Below are positions 1-9,837 of a stretch of DNA of 64,000 nucleotides, piece by piece. The stretch is from Byssothecium circinans (taxonomy: Eukaryota; Ascomycota; Dothideomycetes; Pleosporales; Massarinaceae). The notes under the pieces are model-generated. The model did no database searches. It was not told the origin of the DNA and saw only the letters and a program-made list of their open reading frames with translations. Location: assembly GCA_010015675.1 (NCBI GenBank), contig ML977019.1, positions 266,773 through 330,772 on the forward strand. Direction: 5' to 3'. The stretch's first letter is position 1, and the number at the start of each line of letters is the position of its first letter. Made by a program: the position numbers and the translations under genes.

Positions 1-72
1 ATCTATCTAGGTTTAAAATTTTAAAAGAAAATATTAAGGTTTAGCTTTGTTATTAAGATAATACGGTTTGAT

Positions 73-200
73 TTTCCTTGCCAAGAAAAAGTGGCCGCTT
101 CGGTGGGGTGGCCGCTTCGGTGGTGCTTTACGTTAATACTAGTTGATGTTCCTCGCCAAGCATTTTTGGGCGGTTCGGTGGTGGAATACGTTAACTGAAG
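73..200. repeat. Degenerate GC-rich direct repeats
   Basis: Two related blocks lie in tandem, about 73-145 and 147-200. Each has CCTTGCCAAG or CCTCGCCAAG, then a short spacer, then one or two copies of CCGCTTCGGTGG or GGCGGTTCGGTGG, then TACGTTAA(T/C). The first block carries the GGCCGCTTCGGTGG motif twice (about 93-106 and 110-123). This looks like the terminal or subterminal part of a DNA transposon, but no matching end is visible, so the element cannot be bounded. Confidence 0.5.
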
Positions 201-260
201 ACTAACGTTAATATATATACTAGGGATCACATCACATAACTTAGCCCCTCACGGGCGAGT

Positions 261-954
261 AGCATCAAAGCCCTGACAGAGATTGTCAGCACGAAAATGG
301 GTATGATTGATATTGTCAAGAACAATCTAAAAGTCCTCAGGTGAACGTATGGCACCTCTATTCAAGAATAAAACGATAGGATTCACTATGGTCCTACTTT
401 GGTTCCAATGGACTACTATTAGAATGGGCTATCCTCTGTTCAATGCCTTTTTACCATAGTATCTCGCCAACTCTAGCAGCGCACAACCTACTTTAACATC
501 CATCACGTATCGCAATTACGCAATTACCTCAGTTTGCGGCTGCCTTGGCTTCATCCTCGCCTACTTCCTTGTCAACGTCCCCTTCTATAGCCGCAAGAAG
601 ACTATAATTGTCAGCACGGCCCTTACAGGTGTCTTCGTCTTTCTATTTACCCTCTCTAGCGACCCGGATTTCTAGCTCGCGTTCTCCTATCTTAAGGCTT
701 ACTTCTAGCAAATTATGTACGGTGTCCTGTACACATACACACCCAAGGTTGTCCCCGCGCCTAATCGCGGCACTAGTACTAGAATTAGCAACTTCCTAAA
801 CCGTCTTGCTAGTCTCTGCGCGCCCATTGTCGCGGTCAATGCTGGCAGCTTGAACCCAAAGGCATCTATCTGCGCTTCGGGAGGCTTGGTTTTGGCCATC
901 TCGCGAGTTCAAGATACCCAATCAATGAAAGATATCATCCCAAGCTGTCGTTAA
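261..954 (+). pseudogene. MFS transporter pseudogene (C-terminal part)
   Basis: Read in one main frame, the segment resembles the C-terminal third of a fungal MFS transporter of the phosphate/sugar-permease (SVOP-like) type. Recognisable blocks are WTTIRMGYPLFNAFLP, TYRNYAITSV, VPAPNRGT and ISNFLNRLASLCAPIVAVNAG. The frame is broken by TAG codons at 457-459, 673-675 and 706-708; family residues at these places are normally Gln. A frameshift lies near 345, between LKVLR and the GERMAPLFKN block. All three stops fit CAG to TAG, the change expected from repeat-induced point mutation (CpA to TpA). No start and no N-terminal half are visible. The product must be dead. The family call rests on remembered consensus, not on a search. 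Confidence 0.75.
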
Positions 955-3101
955 CATTGCTTGCAGTGAGTTTTGAAGTAAGTAAAGTGCTCCTTGGGTC
1001 GTCTTCAGTTAGAATGATCCAATTGCCTCCTTGAAGATGGTTGAGGTAGAATTTTTGCTCATAGTCTAGGTAAGGTCTACGCCGTATATGCACTGTGCAA
1101 ACTCTTCCAATACTTCACGAGCTAAATTAGATCTAGCACCCTCCTCCACACTCTTACCGGACAACATGGCCATGACATCTCCATCTTCTTACTAAAGCTA
1201 AATAGCGCTACTCTTTATGGGAACATGAGTGGTAGCCACCACTTCGCGTCTACGTGTCTGGTCTGCAAGTCCGGCTCAGCTGTGGTCCCACGCTGCGAAC
1301 TGAGACATAGTGCTCAGCACGAATTTAACTTTCACGGCCCGTAAGTTAGCCAGACCGGTCCTTACAAGCACAGCTAAATATAGAATCACTTTTTCCCGTG
1401 CCTTACCTGGCTGAAGGTGGTTAATCACGCGATGTAGTTGGGCTCAACAACTTTAACGAGCCATCTAGAAGCAAAGTGCTCAAGACATTGGAGGCTTAGA
1501 CACCGCAAAGAATCAGTATCTTCGGCAAAGTCGCTCGGTACAAAGAATAAAGCAGTAATAGTTACGGATCAGTATCAAATGAAGTGAATAGGTCTAGAAC
1601 CTGGCTACGACTATGGTCCCAAATCCGCGAGAGGGCCCGCATTCCGCCGAGTCAGTGTGTTAGGGACCCCACCGGTGGTTGGCTGTACTATCACTATTTA
1701 CATGTCTCTATATACGGGCTGAGCGCTGTTTAGGATAGATTAAGTTCCGATTCTCGCATAAAGTGAGGCACTGCTCTTAGCGGTCCCATGGCCTGTTCCG
1801 CACTTTCAGCCAATAAAGCTTGTCAATTCTAGAAATGCTTTGTTTTGAGGGCCAATCGGTTCATTCCCTCTGAGCCGCATCCCTACTTTCTCAGCCACGC
1901 ATGCCTGATTCGCTCCGGGTTACATCTACACAAGTACTTCCAGCTCCCCATGGTGATCTGTTATATATATGCAACCTCAGGCCTGGCCTCTCGAATGTTG
2001 ATTCCCACTATTGACCCTAGTCCTCACGAATAATTTGTTGAAGTCGAATGAACATATACCGATTACTCTCTTGAAGCTGAATAATAGGTACCTATGGCAT
2101 TCTCAGGCCACACCACTCCATGACCTCTTCACTTCAGCTTAACGCCTCCAGCAAGCTAAAATCATCGGAAAATAGCACCTCATTGCACTGCCCTTGCGTC
2201 TAGATTTCGTGGTTGGAGAGCTCGACCAAATAACTGTTGAGCTGAGGTCTCGACACGTGTGAAGCTAGATATTAGTAATAACCGCTACAAACTTGGCCCT
2301 CATGGCCCTCCATCCAATTCGCGATGGCCGCAACTCCAGCTGAGGTCTCGCGCATAGCTAGCTCCAAGGCAACTGTTCCTTCACCAATAATTAGTAAAAG
2401 AATCTATTGCTGGTGAGCTTTGTGGGGTTACTCGTATATGGATTACCGCTATTTTTCTTGGTGCTGCTCGTCGTGGGCGCTGAGCAAATGTAGGCGTGAG
2501 TTCATTCGGTTTGTTCCGGTTTCGGAATAGGAGCACCAAAACGAACGGCAAGCTAAAGCATTCAGCTCCACCCCAATCTAAATATGGTAAACGACCGTTT
2601 CTCCACGGCTTCTAAATGTACGTACGTGGCGGAAAACTCCGTCTACAGCCTTTCTCGTCTAGCAAGGATCGAGCGCCGTGCAACTCCACATGCTGCAATA
2701 GATGACAGGACACGATCGTCGAACTCATGTGACATACCGCCTCAGAAGAACTTCAGTCCACTCATATGAGATAATGGCCCTCAGACGGGGCAATGCCACG
2801 CAGGCTATGCCGTCGTATTGGGCGTGCGCTATTGAACCACGTCGTGAAAGGGACCTCGGGAAGCAGCATATCGCAGACGAGAGACAGCGCCATGGAAGAG
2901 CTCAGCTGTTTTTAGAACATGTGCCTTCATTACGTCCCAAAAAGACGATAGAAGGCTGAGAGGAAGGAGTATAAGAAGAGTCTTGATCTGCCGCTACAGA
3001 CCATCATCAGCACTTGCAATCGCAGCAGTTCAGTCAAACAACAGTCTTCACTATACAAAGTTCTTTCCACCTACAAACCTTCCAACCAACCTCCAATCAA
3101 G
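955..3101. other. Gene-free stretch
   Basis: No ORF here shows codon structure or a known motif. The right end (about 2960-3101) is the probable promoter and 5' leader of the DUF4360 gene: it has GTATAAGAAG near 2970 and a CA/CT-rich leader just before the ATG. The rest looks like old, decayed sequence. Confidence 0.5.
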
Positions 3102-3921
3102 ATGCTCTTCCTCCACACCGCAATCGCTGCCCTTGCTGCCCTTGCAGCTGCTACTCCGGTAGCGGTTGTACCCATCGAGGCACGAGACGAGAAGCCGAAC
3201 GCGAACGAAGTCTCCATTGCCTGTAAGTCCCCAATGTCTGCATCACAACTTTCGACTTCACACAAGCCATCGAGCCTTATCTACCCCCTTCCCTCGTTTC
3301 TATCTTCCCGGCCCACCAAAGATGAAGACTAATGTATTACCTAGCGGTCTCTTGGGCTGGTACTGGCTGCCCACCCGGCAGTGTCAGCGCCGATCTCGGC
3401 GAGGCAGCTACACTCCTCTCCCTCTCCTTCAGCCAATACGTTGCCAAGACAGGCAAAAACACGCAGTCCGCAGATGCGCGCAGGAACTGCAATGTGCGCG
3501 TCAAGCTGCACTATCCGCAGGGCTTTACCTACACCGTTTCCACGACGGATTACAGGGGCCATGCACAGATCCCAGCCCAGTGCAAGGGCACCCTCAGCGC
3601 AAACTACTTCTTTGGCGGCCAACAGGAGACGGTGAGTTTTCCTTGCGAGCATCGATATATAGATTCACCCGGCACTAATGTAATGCAATACAGGCCACGG
3701 CCAAGCATGTCTTCCAGCCCGTCCAGGACAAGGATTTCCTTGTCACTACCGATGTGGCTGTTGCTTCTCTTGTTTGGTCGAAGTGTGGAGTGACCGGCGG
3801 ACCTCTCTTCAACATCAACTCCGTTGCTCAGCTCGAGTGCGAGAAGGATTCCTACCTTCAGCTTGATACCCAAGATACAAAATTCAACATGAAGTTCCAC
3901 CTCCAGTGGAAGAAGTGCTGA
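3102..3921 (+). CDS. Secreted DUF4360-family protein
   Basis: Three exons: 3102-3222, 3345-3631 and 3694-3921, with GT-AG introns (GTAAGT/CTAG and GTGAGT/ACAG); the product is 211 aa. Residues 1-18 form a clear signal peptide (MLFLHTAIAALAALAAAT), followed by a short acidic/basic spacer. The mature part has the DUF4360 pattern: WAGTGCPPGS, a Leu/Ser-rich strand, RRNCNVRVKLHYPQGF, a YRG motif and the block AQCKGTLSANYFFGG, then a cysteine-bearing C-terminus ending KWKKC-like (WKKC). Four or more cysteines suggest disulphides. DUF4360 proteins are small secreted fungal (and some bacterial) proteins of unknown biochemical role. The gene is intact although it sits among pseudogenes. Family call from motif pattern; function unknown. 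Confidence 0.85.
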
Positions 3922-4054
3922 ACTAGACCACTCCAAGTCTAGGAAGCAGATGGGTGCGATGAAGGAGCAGTATTGGGTGGACGAGCCAATGGCGTGGATA
4001 GTGCGGTGTTGGAGACGAGAGTTGTTCTTGCTTTTTGGATGCGCTTTTTGCAAT

Positions 4055-4128
4055 TTGGCTTATGATCTTTCGTACCAAGTCTCACGCTCCTTTGGCTTAT
4101 GATCTTTTGTACCAAGTCTTACGCTCCT
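4055..4128 (+). repeat. 37-bp tandem duplication
   Basis: The unit starting TTGGCTTATGATCTTT at 4055 is repeated from 4092 with three or four substitutions, through TACCAAGTCT and ACGCTCCTTT. It lies just downstream of the DUF4360 stop codon, in its probable 3' UTR or terminator region. Confidence 0.85.
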
Positions 4129-4267
4129 TTCACCGAACTTGTTTTTAGCTGTTAGTTTAGCAATGGTTAGGAAACTTTGCTCTAGAAATCCATGGCCGGG
4201 CCTCATGCCTATGCGTGCTCGTCAGCAACCAACTGACTGCTCCTTCTACTAAAAAGGGGGAGGCTAG

Positions 4268-4702
4268 CTAACGTACAGGTGCATGCCGCGCGAGGAAGAG
4301 CACCTTGAGTCCAGTTTCGTTATGGTGCCGCATGAAGCACGTGAAGCGCTGCCAGGGCTGTCCCGAGCATTTATTGGCGTACGGGAAGGGCTGGTCGATG
4401 AGGCCGAAAGGCTGCGCTCCTGTGCTGTGGTTGTAGGTGGTGAAGTATCACCAGATAATTGGATGAGAATGATAGAGCGATTCCTGTGCGGACTCGCCGA
4501 GGAAGAAGTGTTTCTTAGAGAGGTTAGCGATGTGCTGGTGATGGATGGAAGAGAAAGTTGGGGAAAGGCTAGGGGATGGAAGGGGACTTACGATGCTGGG
4601 GATCTTAGGGAGCTGGAATGTAAAGTTTCCACGAGGTGGGACGGTGGCGTAGGAGGTAGGGAGGAGGAAGGTGAGGAAGGTGACAAGGAAGGGGGCGAGC
4701 AT
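4268..4702 (-). pseudogene. Small secreted-protein gene with in-frame TGA
   Basis: The ATG is at 4702. Exon 1 (4702-4592) encodes a signal peptide (MLAPFLVTFLTFLLPTSYA) and a short mature start. A convincing 78-nt intron follows: GTAAGT at the donor, GCTAACC at the branch site, CTCTAAG at the acceptor. The second exon runs through KHFFLGESAQE to IIW and then meets TGA at 4450-4448. Beyond that stop the same frame continues with protein-like, Cys/Trp/aromatic-rich sequence (TTYNHSTGAQPFGLIDQPF, CSGQPWQRFTCFMRHHN) to a final TAG at 4270-4268. Either the gene was cut short by one mutation (TGG to TGA would fit) or the true protein is only about 60 aa. I cannot name a family. No homologue was checked. 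Confidence 0.45.
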
Positions 4703-5266
4703 GTTGGCGCGTTTGGTGGCCTGTCTGGTGCTATAGAAGAATTACGATGAAGATCAAATGGAAAGGAAACAAGAAAAGTTTTTACATATATGATTTAGAC
4801 AGGATGTACCGACAATTGCAACTGAGTTCCCTCACTGCGTCAACACTCCTGGAAGGAAATACAAGTGTCGTTTTTATTATTGAAAGTACCCATGACTGGG
4901 AAGATGGTTCGAAATCCGCATGGGGATCTTGGTAAGCGTTGTGCGCGAGCGTCTCAACACCCATCAGATCTGTCTTCGAGATATATTGGTGAGCGTCTTG
5001 GGTCTTGACTCCATGAGTGGGCCTCAATAGCGTGACGCTATGGCCAGAAATGGGAACGATGCTCAGGGGTCGATTGTGCTCTTCGTGGGAAAGCTACAAT
5101 GGCTCTCAGCCTGGATTTCCAGAGGGTATCATTGCGGAACGATCTCCAAAAACGGGCGGTTAACCACGCAGTACAGATGAATATATGCTCTTGTTCCCAG
5201 TCTTCACGGTCCAATATCATGTACGGGAATCTACACAAAAATTACAGTATCATACAGAGCACCTAC
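4703..5266. other. Gene-free stretch
   Basis: Only short ORFs without motif or codon structure. The 5' flank of the minus-strand secreted-protein gene lies at its left end. Confidence 0.4.
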
Positions 5267-5620
5267 TCACGGATGCACGGCCGCACCGCCCATCGCAGGC
5301 TGTCCCAGTTTGCTCTGCGGCACGCCATCCTGCACTTCAACCAGCGCAGCATCGAACTCTTCCCCAGTCATGGTCTCGCCGTCGCCCTCGGTCTGCGCAC
5401 CAGAGAACATTTGCGCGCGTGCCCACTTCTTCCACGTCTCCTATGTCGACCATGCCAATCTCCAGCCGACCCTTGCTGAAGTAGGCGCCCACGTGCAGGG
5501 CTTCTTCCTTCGCGACGCGCCGTTGGATATCCTCGAGGTGTTGCGCACTGACTGGGTAGTTCCACACCGGCTAGCGCACCCCTGACCGTGCCCCACAGTG
5601 TTGAGAAACGGTCAAGTGGG
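5267..5620 (-). pseudogene. Unidentified decayed coding fragment
   Basis: On the minus strand, protein-like sequence is spread over frames that shift. Upstream is a block containing VWNYPVSAQHLEDIQRRV and EEALHVGAYFSKGRLEIG. Downstream, in another frame, is KKWARAQMFSGAQTEGDGE followed by TMTGEEFDAALVEVQDGVPQ and KLGQPAMGGAAVHP, ending at TGA 5269-5267. The change of frame near 5420 could be a lost intron or an indel. The residue pattern is too regular for noncoding DNA, but I do not recognise the family. Confidence 0.4.
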
Positions 5621-5896
5621 CCGCCCACCCCCGCTCTGCTTTTACTAGTTGAACTGGATGTCTGGATGTTTCTTGCTCGCAATCTAACCGTTGAATCTGT
5701 CCATCGATGCAAATAGACCCCATTTACATTAAACAGTGTGAACCAATGCGTGGTATATTGATGAAAGTTTCCATATTGGCAGCTGCACCTCGTGGCCTTC
5801 TGTTGAGTCTGGACGCCTTTTGAAAATGAGCACAAGAGTTCCTTGTCTCTAGATCCTCCCTCTAGCCTTCAGGGCACGTGTGCAAGCGTTCCAATC

Positions 5897-6640
5897 CTAC
5901 ACGATACTAATTTCCCTAATCTGTGTATTCATCTCTTGCAGCCCGCAATCATCGTGATCATAATTCCATTCCACAAGACCGATACGTCGGTACACGGGAG
6001 GTCCGGCAGGATCCTGCGCCGTTTTTTCAAGCGCGATGCCGAATTTGGAGCCAACGAACAGAACAGTAGCGCTCCTGTACGGGTCATAATCTTCTGGATA
6101 GTCCATGTGGAGACTGATAAAATCCGTTGAGGGAAAATGAAGGGACGGAGCCGTCTCTGCACCTTGTGGCCTCAGTACTATTGCGCCATGCTGACTTTGA
6201 GCAGCGGCGCGTTCGATGATCTAACCGCGCAATCTCAACACAGCGTTCCTCACCCAACCAAAAGGATTCTTTCCAATGACCTCTGCGTCGGCTCCGACGA
6301 CCTTGAAACTAGGCGAAATTTCTCCCGTAGTGGTTGATGAACCAATTGTACGATACTGCAACGCCCGAAGACATGGGAATCGAAGCCCAGGACCACGAAG
6401 GTGCAGATGGCATCAGCGTTGTTGAGTGTCGCGTGTATATTCCATTCTCCCTACGGACTTCCCAAACAAGGGATGCAGGGAGGGCTCCTGTTCACGTGCC
6501 AGCTATGCACCTCTCCAGCGCAGTGTTCGAGAACTTTGCTGCCAGTCCCGACAAAGCGGGGAGGCGATCCTGCTCGTAGGTGAGCACTAATCTCGAATAC
6601 TCGGACACAAGACCCGGCGTGTTTCTTGAGGCGGAAGCTC
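5897..6640 (-). pseudogene. HET-domain protein pseudogene, C-terminal half
   Basis: Minus-strand reading from about 6640 downwards gives the usual middle and end of a fungal heterokaryon-incompatibility (HET, PF06985-type) protein: EYSRLVLTYEQDRLPALSGL, LPASLVWEV, PSAPSWSWASI (the family hallmark), NAVLRLRG, and the terminal YRRIGLVEW. It is broken by a TGA in AGT*TGALPASL (TGG expected), a frameshift after SYNWF, and a TAG in LRG*IIER (CAG expected). Both nonsense changes are the C-to-T or G-to-A type made by RIP. The HET domain proper, which should precede this part, is missing here; a matching N-terminal half lies on the plus strand at 8008-8635. Confidence 0.75.
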
Positions 6641-6971
6641 CCGTACCGAGGAAGCAGTACCCGAGAGGCACCTCCCCAGCCTGGTAGAGAGAGAGAGAGT
6701 TTCATGTTAAGGTCCAGCCTGGTAGAAGATCCGCCAATGCCCTGCCTTTATTCACCATTACCCTTGAGAGGCACCTGCCCAGCCAGTATTACCGACAACT
6801 GCATAGCTGCTTCCCTCGGTAGCAGTTTACCAAGTCGTATTGTTCCCGTCTTAAACGGTCTAGTGCTGACAAGCAGGTTGAGAGGGCGGTGGCGATTGCG
6901 AATAAAGATGAGGTCTGAAATGAAAATTCGATTAGCAGTAGGAGCATAACGTTATGTATGTTGCCATATAG

Positions 6972-7131
6972 CAGACTTGGGAACAATCAATTCAATCGGC
7001 TCTGTAGAAACCACCGCTAACCCAATTAAGTAGGGGTTAAACCTATACAGGGAATTCTCTAGCCCGAATAGGTAATCAATCAATTCAATTTCACTGCGCC
7101 AGCCCCACTTAATTGATTGTTCCCAAGTCTG
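6972..7131. mobile_element. hAT-type MITE, 160 bp
   Basis: The element begins CAGACTTGGGAACAATCAAT (6972) and ends with the reverse complement (7111-7131), giving perfect 21-bp terminal inverted repeats. It is flanked on both sides by CCATATAG (6964-6971 and 7132-7139), an exact 8-bp duplication. An 8-bp target duplication and TIRs starting CAG are typical of the hAT superfamily. There is no coding capacity, so this is a non-autonomous MITE. The perfect duplication and TIRs point to a fairly recent insertion. Confidence 0.9.
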
Positions 7132-7462
7132 CCATATAGCGAGGATCGTCTGTTTTACTTTCAGAATCTAGGGGATCTTTAATCTAATGCCCAGTGTGCG
7201 CGCCGGGCAGTTCACGCAACGCAGGTTAGTTATCTCACACTGCAAGTGGCCCTCTTGGCTGCACATGTCGCATATCTCCAGTCAGAGGCAGTCTCGCGAC
7301 ATTAGGATCCCGCCCCCTCTAAACGTCACGCTGTCCACTTCGAGTACAAAAGTCAGCAAAGCTAGGGTTATAACTGACATTTCTTAAGGGCTATTTTCAA
7401 CTTAATGTTAGTGCTGTCACGCTGTCTAACTGTAGCATCTTCTCTACCACCTTCTTTATTAT

Positions 7463-7729
7463 GTACCGCGTCTTTCCACGTCCGACGGGACAAACAGGGA
7501 TCCCGTCACAGAGCTGACTCAGTAAGGTAGCCAGCACCTCTAATTGGTGCAAATCTTCAAAAGTGGAGACAAAATTCAAAACGATCTTCGATTTTTAAGA
7601 CCAATCCTTAACTTTAAAGACGGAATTCTAAAATCCTTGCTATCCGATTCGCTGATGGGCCATGTCTAATCCTTGAGGGAACCCTGCCGGAACCCTGTTT
7701 GTCCCGTCGGACGTGGAAAGACGCGGTAC
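7463..7729. repeat. Perfect 37-bp inverted repeat with 193-bp spacer
   Basis: The arm 7463-7499 (starts GTACCGCGTCTTTCCACGTC) is the exact reverse complement of 7693-7729. Similarity stops sharply at the inner ends. No obvious target duplication flanks the outer ends. It may be a fold-back or MITE-like element, or the scar of a small inverted duplication. Neither the arms nor the spacer encode anything recognisable. Confidence 0.85.
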
Positions 7730-8007
7730 TACCTTGACAGGGAGGCAAAGCCATACAGAATTCGGTCTTAGGTCGCGAGAAAAGCAAGCTTTTGGTCACC
7801 CGCCTTGGTAGTCTCATTGAAATACTAGTGCCTTTCAGCTGCATCCACCCGCACTTTAGTTACCGCCTCTCGCGGCTTTGAAAGCCGGCGCTAAGGACCT
7901 TGACCACCAATACCTTCAGAAATGCGATTTATATACAACGCACCAAATTTGCATTTTCAAAGGTATAAAAACCCTCGGGGCTTTAAAATAGGTGGTAAAT
8001 TGGCTAT

Positions 8008-8635
8008 CTACTTCGGTACCTCTGGATAGACGCACTGTGTATCATCCAGGACTCCACAGACGACTGGAAGGTACAGGCTGCCCAAATGGCCAACATCTAC
8101 TCCAATGCTATCTCACTATTGCTGCCACCTCATGCGCCGATCCCCATGCGATGTTGTTCTCGGATAGATGGACTTACTGTCACGGTATAGCATCCCGACC
8201 GACCGAAATAGCGTTAGGATCGGTATCGGGTCGGTCGCTCAAGGCGAGGGCTACAGCTATCGAATGCGCCCACTCCTCAATGAAGCATACTTGCGTTTCA
8301 CCGAGGTTGACAACGCGCTGCAACACATTGCAGATGCACCGCTGCTGACAAGGGCATGGGCTTACCAGGAAAGATTACTACCGGTCCGAACACTGCATCT
8401 CCACGCCGAGCAGCTGATCTGGGAGTGTAAATCAGGGCTCCGTTGCGAATGCGGATCGCTGGATCATCCAGAGCTCAAGAGGGCCGAGTTTTACAACCTT
8501 CAGGACTTTGTCTACTCGCCAGAATCAAGGCGCTGGTTGAAGCCCTTTGTCGCTCTTCGGGTGGATCAGCCGCCCGCACGTGAACCGACGCGACGATTCT
8601 CATCACAACTTCGGTTCAGCAACTCTCAAGGGTAA
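8008..8635 (+). pseudogene. HET-domain protein pseudogene, N-terminal half
   Basis: The sequence starts inside the HET domain at LRYLWIDALCIIQD, the most conserved HET block. It continues DDWKVQAAQMANIYSNA, then shifts frame to LTIAATSCADPH and LFSDRW, then shifts again to PLLTRAWAYQERLLPVRTLH, EQLIWEC and LRCECGSLD, which follow the HET order. It stops at TAA 8633-8635. The first HET block (the SYCWG region) is absent, as is the C-terminal half. The missing C-terminal half resembles the minus-strand fragment at 5897-6640, so the two may be one gene split by an inversion. Confidence 0.75.
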
Positions 8636-9336
8636 TGGTGGATAAAGGCAGGTGATTGGTGGATCTTCGACCCGGTACAAGCTCGTATTCTCGCTCATAA
8701 TTTCCTATGTTAAGCATGGTGTCAGACTTCTGCCTGGGAATATCGATGAAAGTCGCACCAGGCCTCCAGGAAACCCGTCAGTAGAGCGCTTTGCGTTTTG
8801 CCAGCAGTTGACTTGATTGGACATGGTGTTAGAAAAGCGATAAGCAGGTTCATGGTTGGCTTCTCAAATGGAGGGAACAAGCTATGTAATACGCATGAAG
8901 GTGGCGCTTCGTAACAGCCCCTACCCACAGGGCACATGGCCATAATAGAACACAAACACACGCACACACACGCACGTCCACATGCACGCTAGATAGGTTA
9001 TTGGGAATGACACTTCTATCGTGAACGCCAACCTTAATAATCGTGCGCAGCAAAGCTACCATGGTATTGCTCCAACGCGACTGAAAGCCTTATCAATTAT
9101 CGTGCTCGCTAGTACCTATGACCGCGGCTTGAATGGAAGCAGAATCTCTGCTCTCTGATTTCTGGGCCATTGTACTTCCTTGGGGTTCGCTGAGAGTGGT
9201 TTGTTGATGGAAAAATGTGAACGCCCGACCAGAATTCCTGCTGTTTCAATCAAACTCGGACATCCTCGTAGACTCTGCCATAAATCACCTCGGACGTGAT
9301 TCCGTTGGGCATGCTGGGTTTCCCTTTCAATACATT
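8636..9336. other. Gene-free stretch
   Basis: No gene recognised. A CA-rich low-complexity patch (ACACAAACACACGCACACAC) lies near 8950. Confidence 0.4.
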
Positions 9337-9758
9337 GAAAGCGTGACATGGTTGGATCGCACAAGCCTTGAGTTGAGCACTCAAAGCCTGTTTCTACTCA
9401 TCGTTTCGCATGAAAGCGATAAGGTTGAAGCAAAGGCTGGCAGGTAGAAGGGATGTTGGCCTCGGTACACCTTACGTATATAGCATTCTCTTGCCATCAG
9501 CCCCCCTCGTACTCGCGAGCTTTGTCTCCTCCGAGCCCTCCACCCAGCTGTTGGAACCACATCTTGAGAGCGTGACATGGGGGGCGGCGTCGCACAGGCA
9601 TTGAGTGGTCGGTGGTTAACCTCAAAAGGAAAGCCAGAATGTAGGTTCTGTAGATGGCACCGAAAGCCTATTTCTACTCATTGTTTCACGTAAAAACAAT
9701 ACCTACGTAATGTTGAAGCAAAGGCTGATAGGTAAAAGGGATGTTGGCCTCGGTACAA
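9337..9758 (+). repeat. Imperfect tandem duplication upstream of the P450 gene
   Basis: A block at 9337-9469 is repeated, with indels, at 9566-9758. Shared landmarks in order are AGCGTGACATGG, CGCACA(A/G)GC, AAAGCCT(G/A)TTTCTACTCAT, GTTGAAGCAAAGGCTG and GGGATGTTGGCCTCGGTAC. The second copy ends about 80 bp before the P450 start codon, so the repeat is most likely a duplicated promoter region. Confidence 0.75.
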
Positions 9759-9837
9759 AGCTTATGCACAGAGCATTCGCTTTATTCATATTATATATTA
9801 GCCCCCATCATTGACTGTATCACATTCAGAAAAGAGT

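Noticed and set aside
4283..4750. 155-codon plus-strand ORF
   Set aside because: It overlaps the minus-strand gene that has a signal peptide and a consensus intron; the plus-strand reading has no motif.
9811..9837. Upstream start for the P450
   Set aside because: The open frame there begins with TTG; the first in-frame ATG is 9838 and precedes the membrane anchor.
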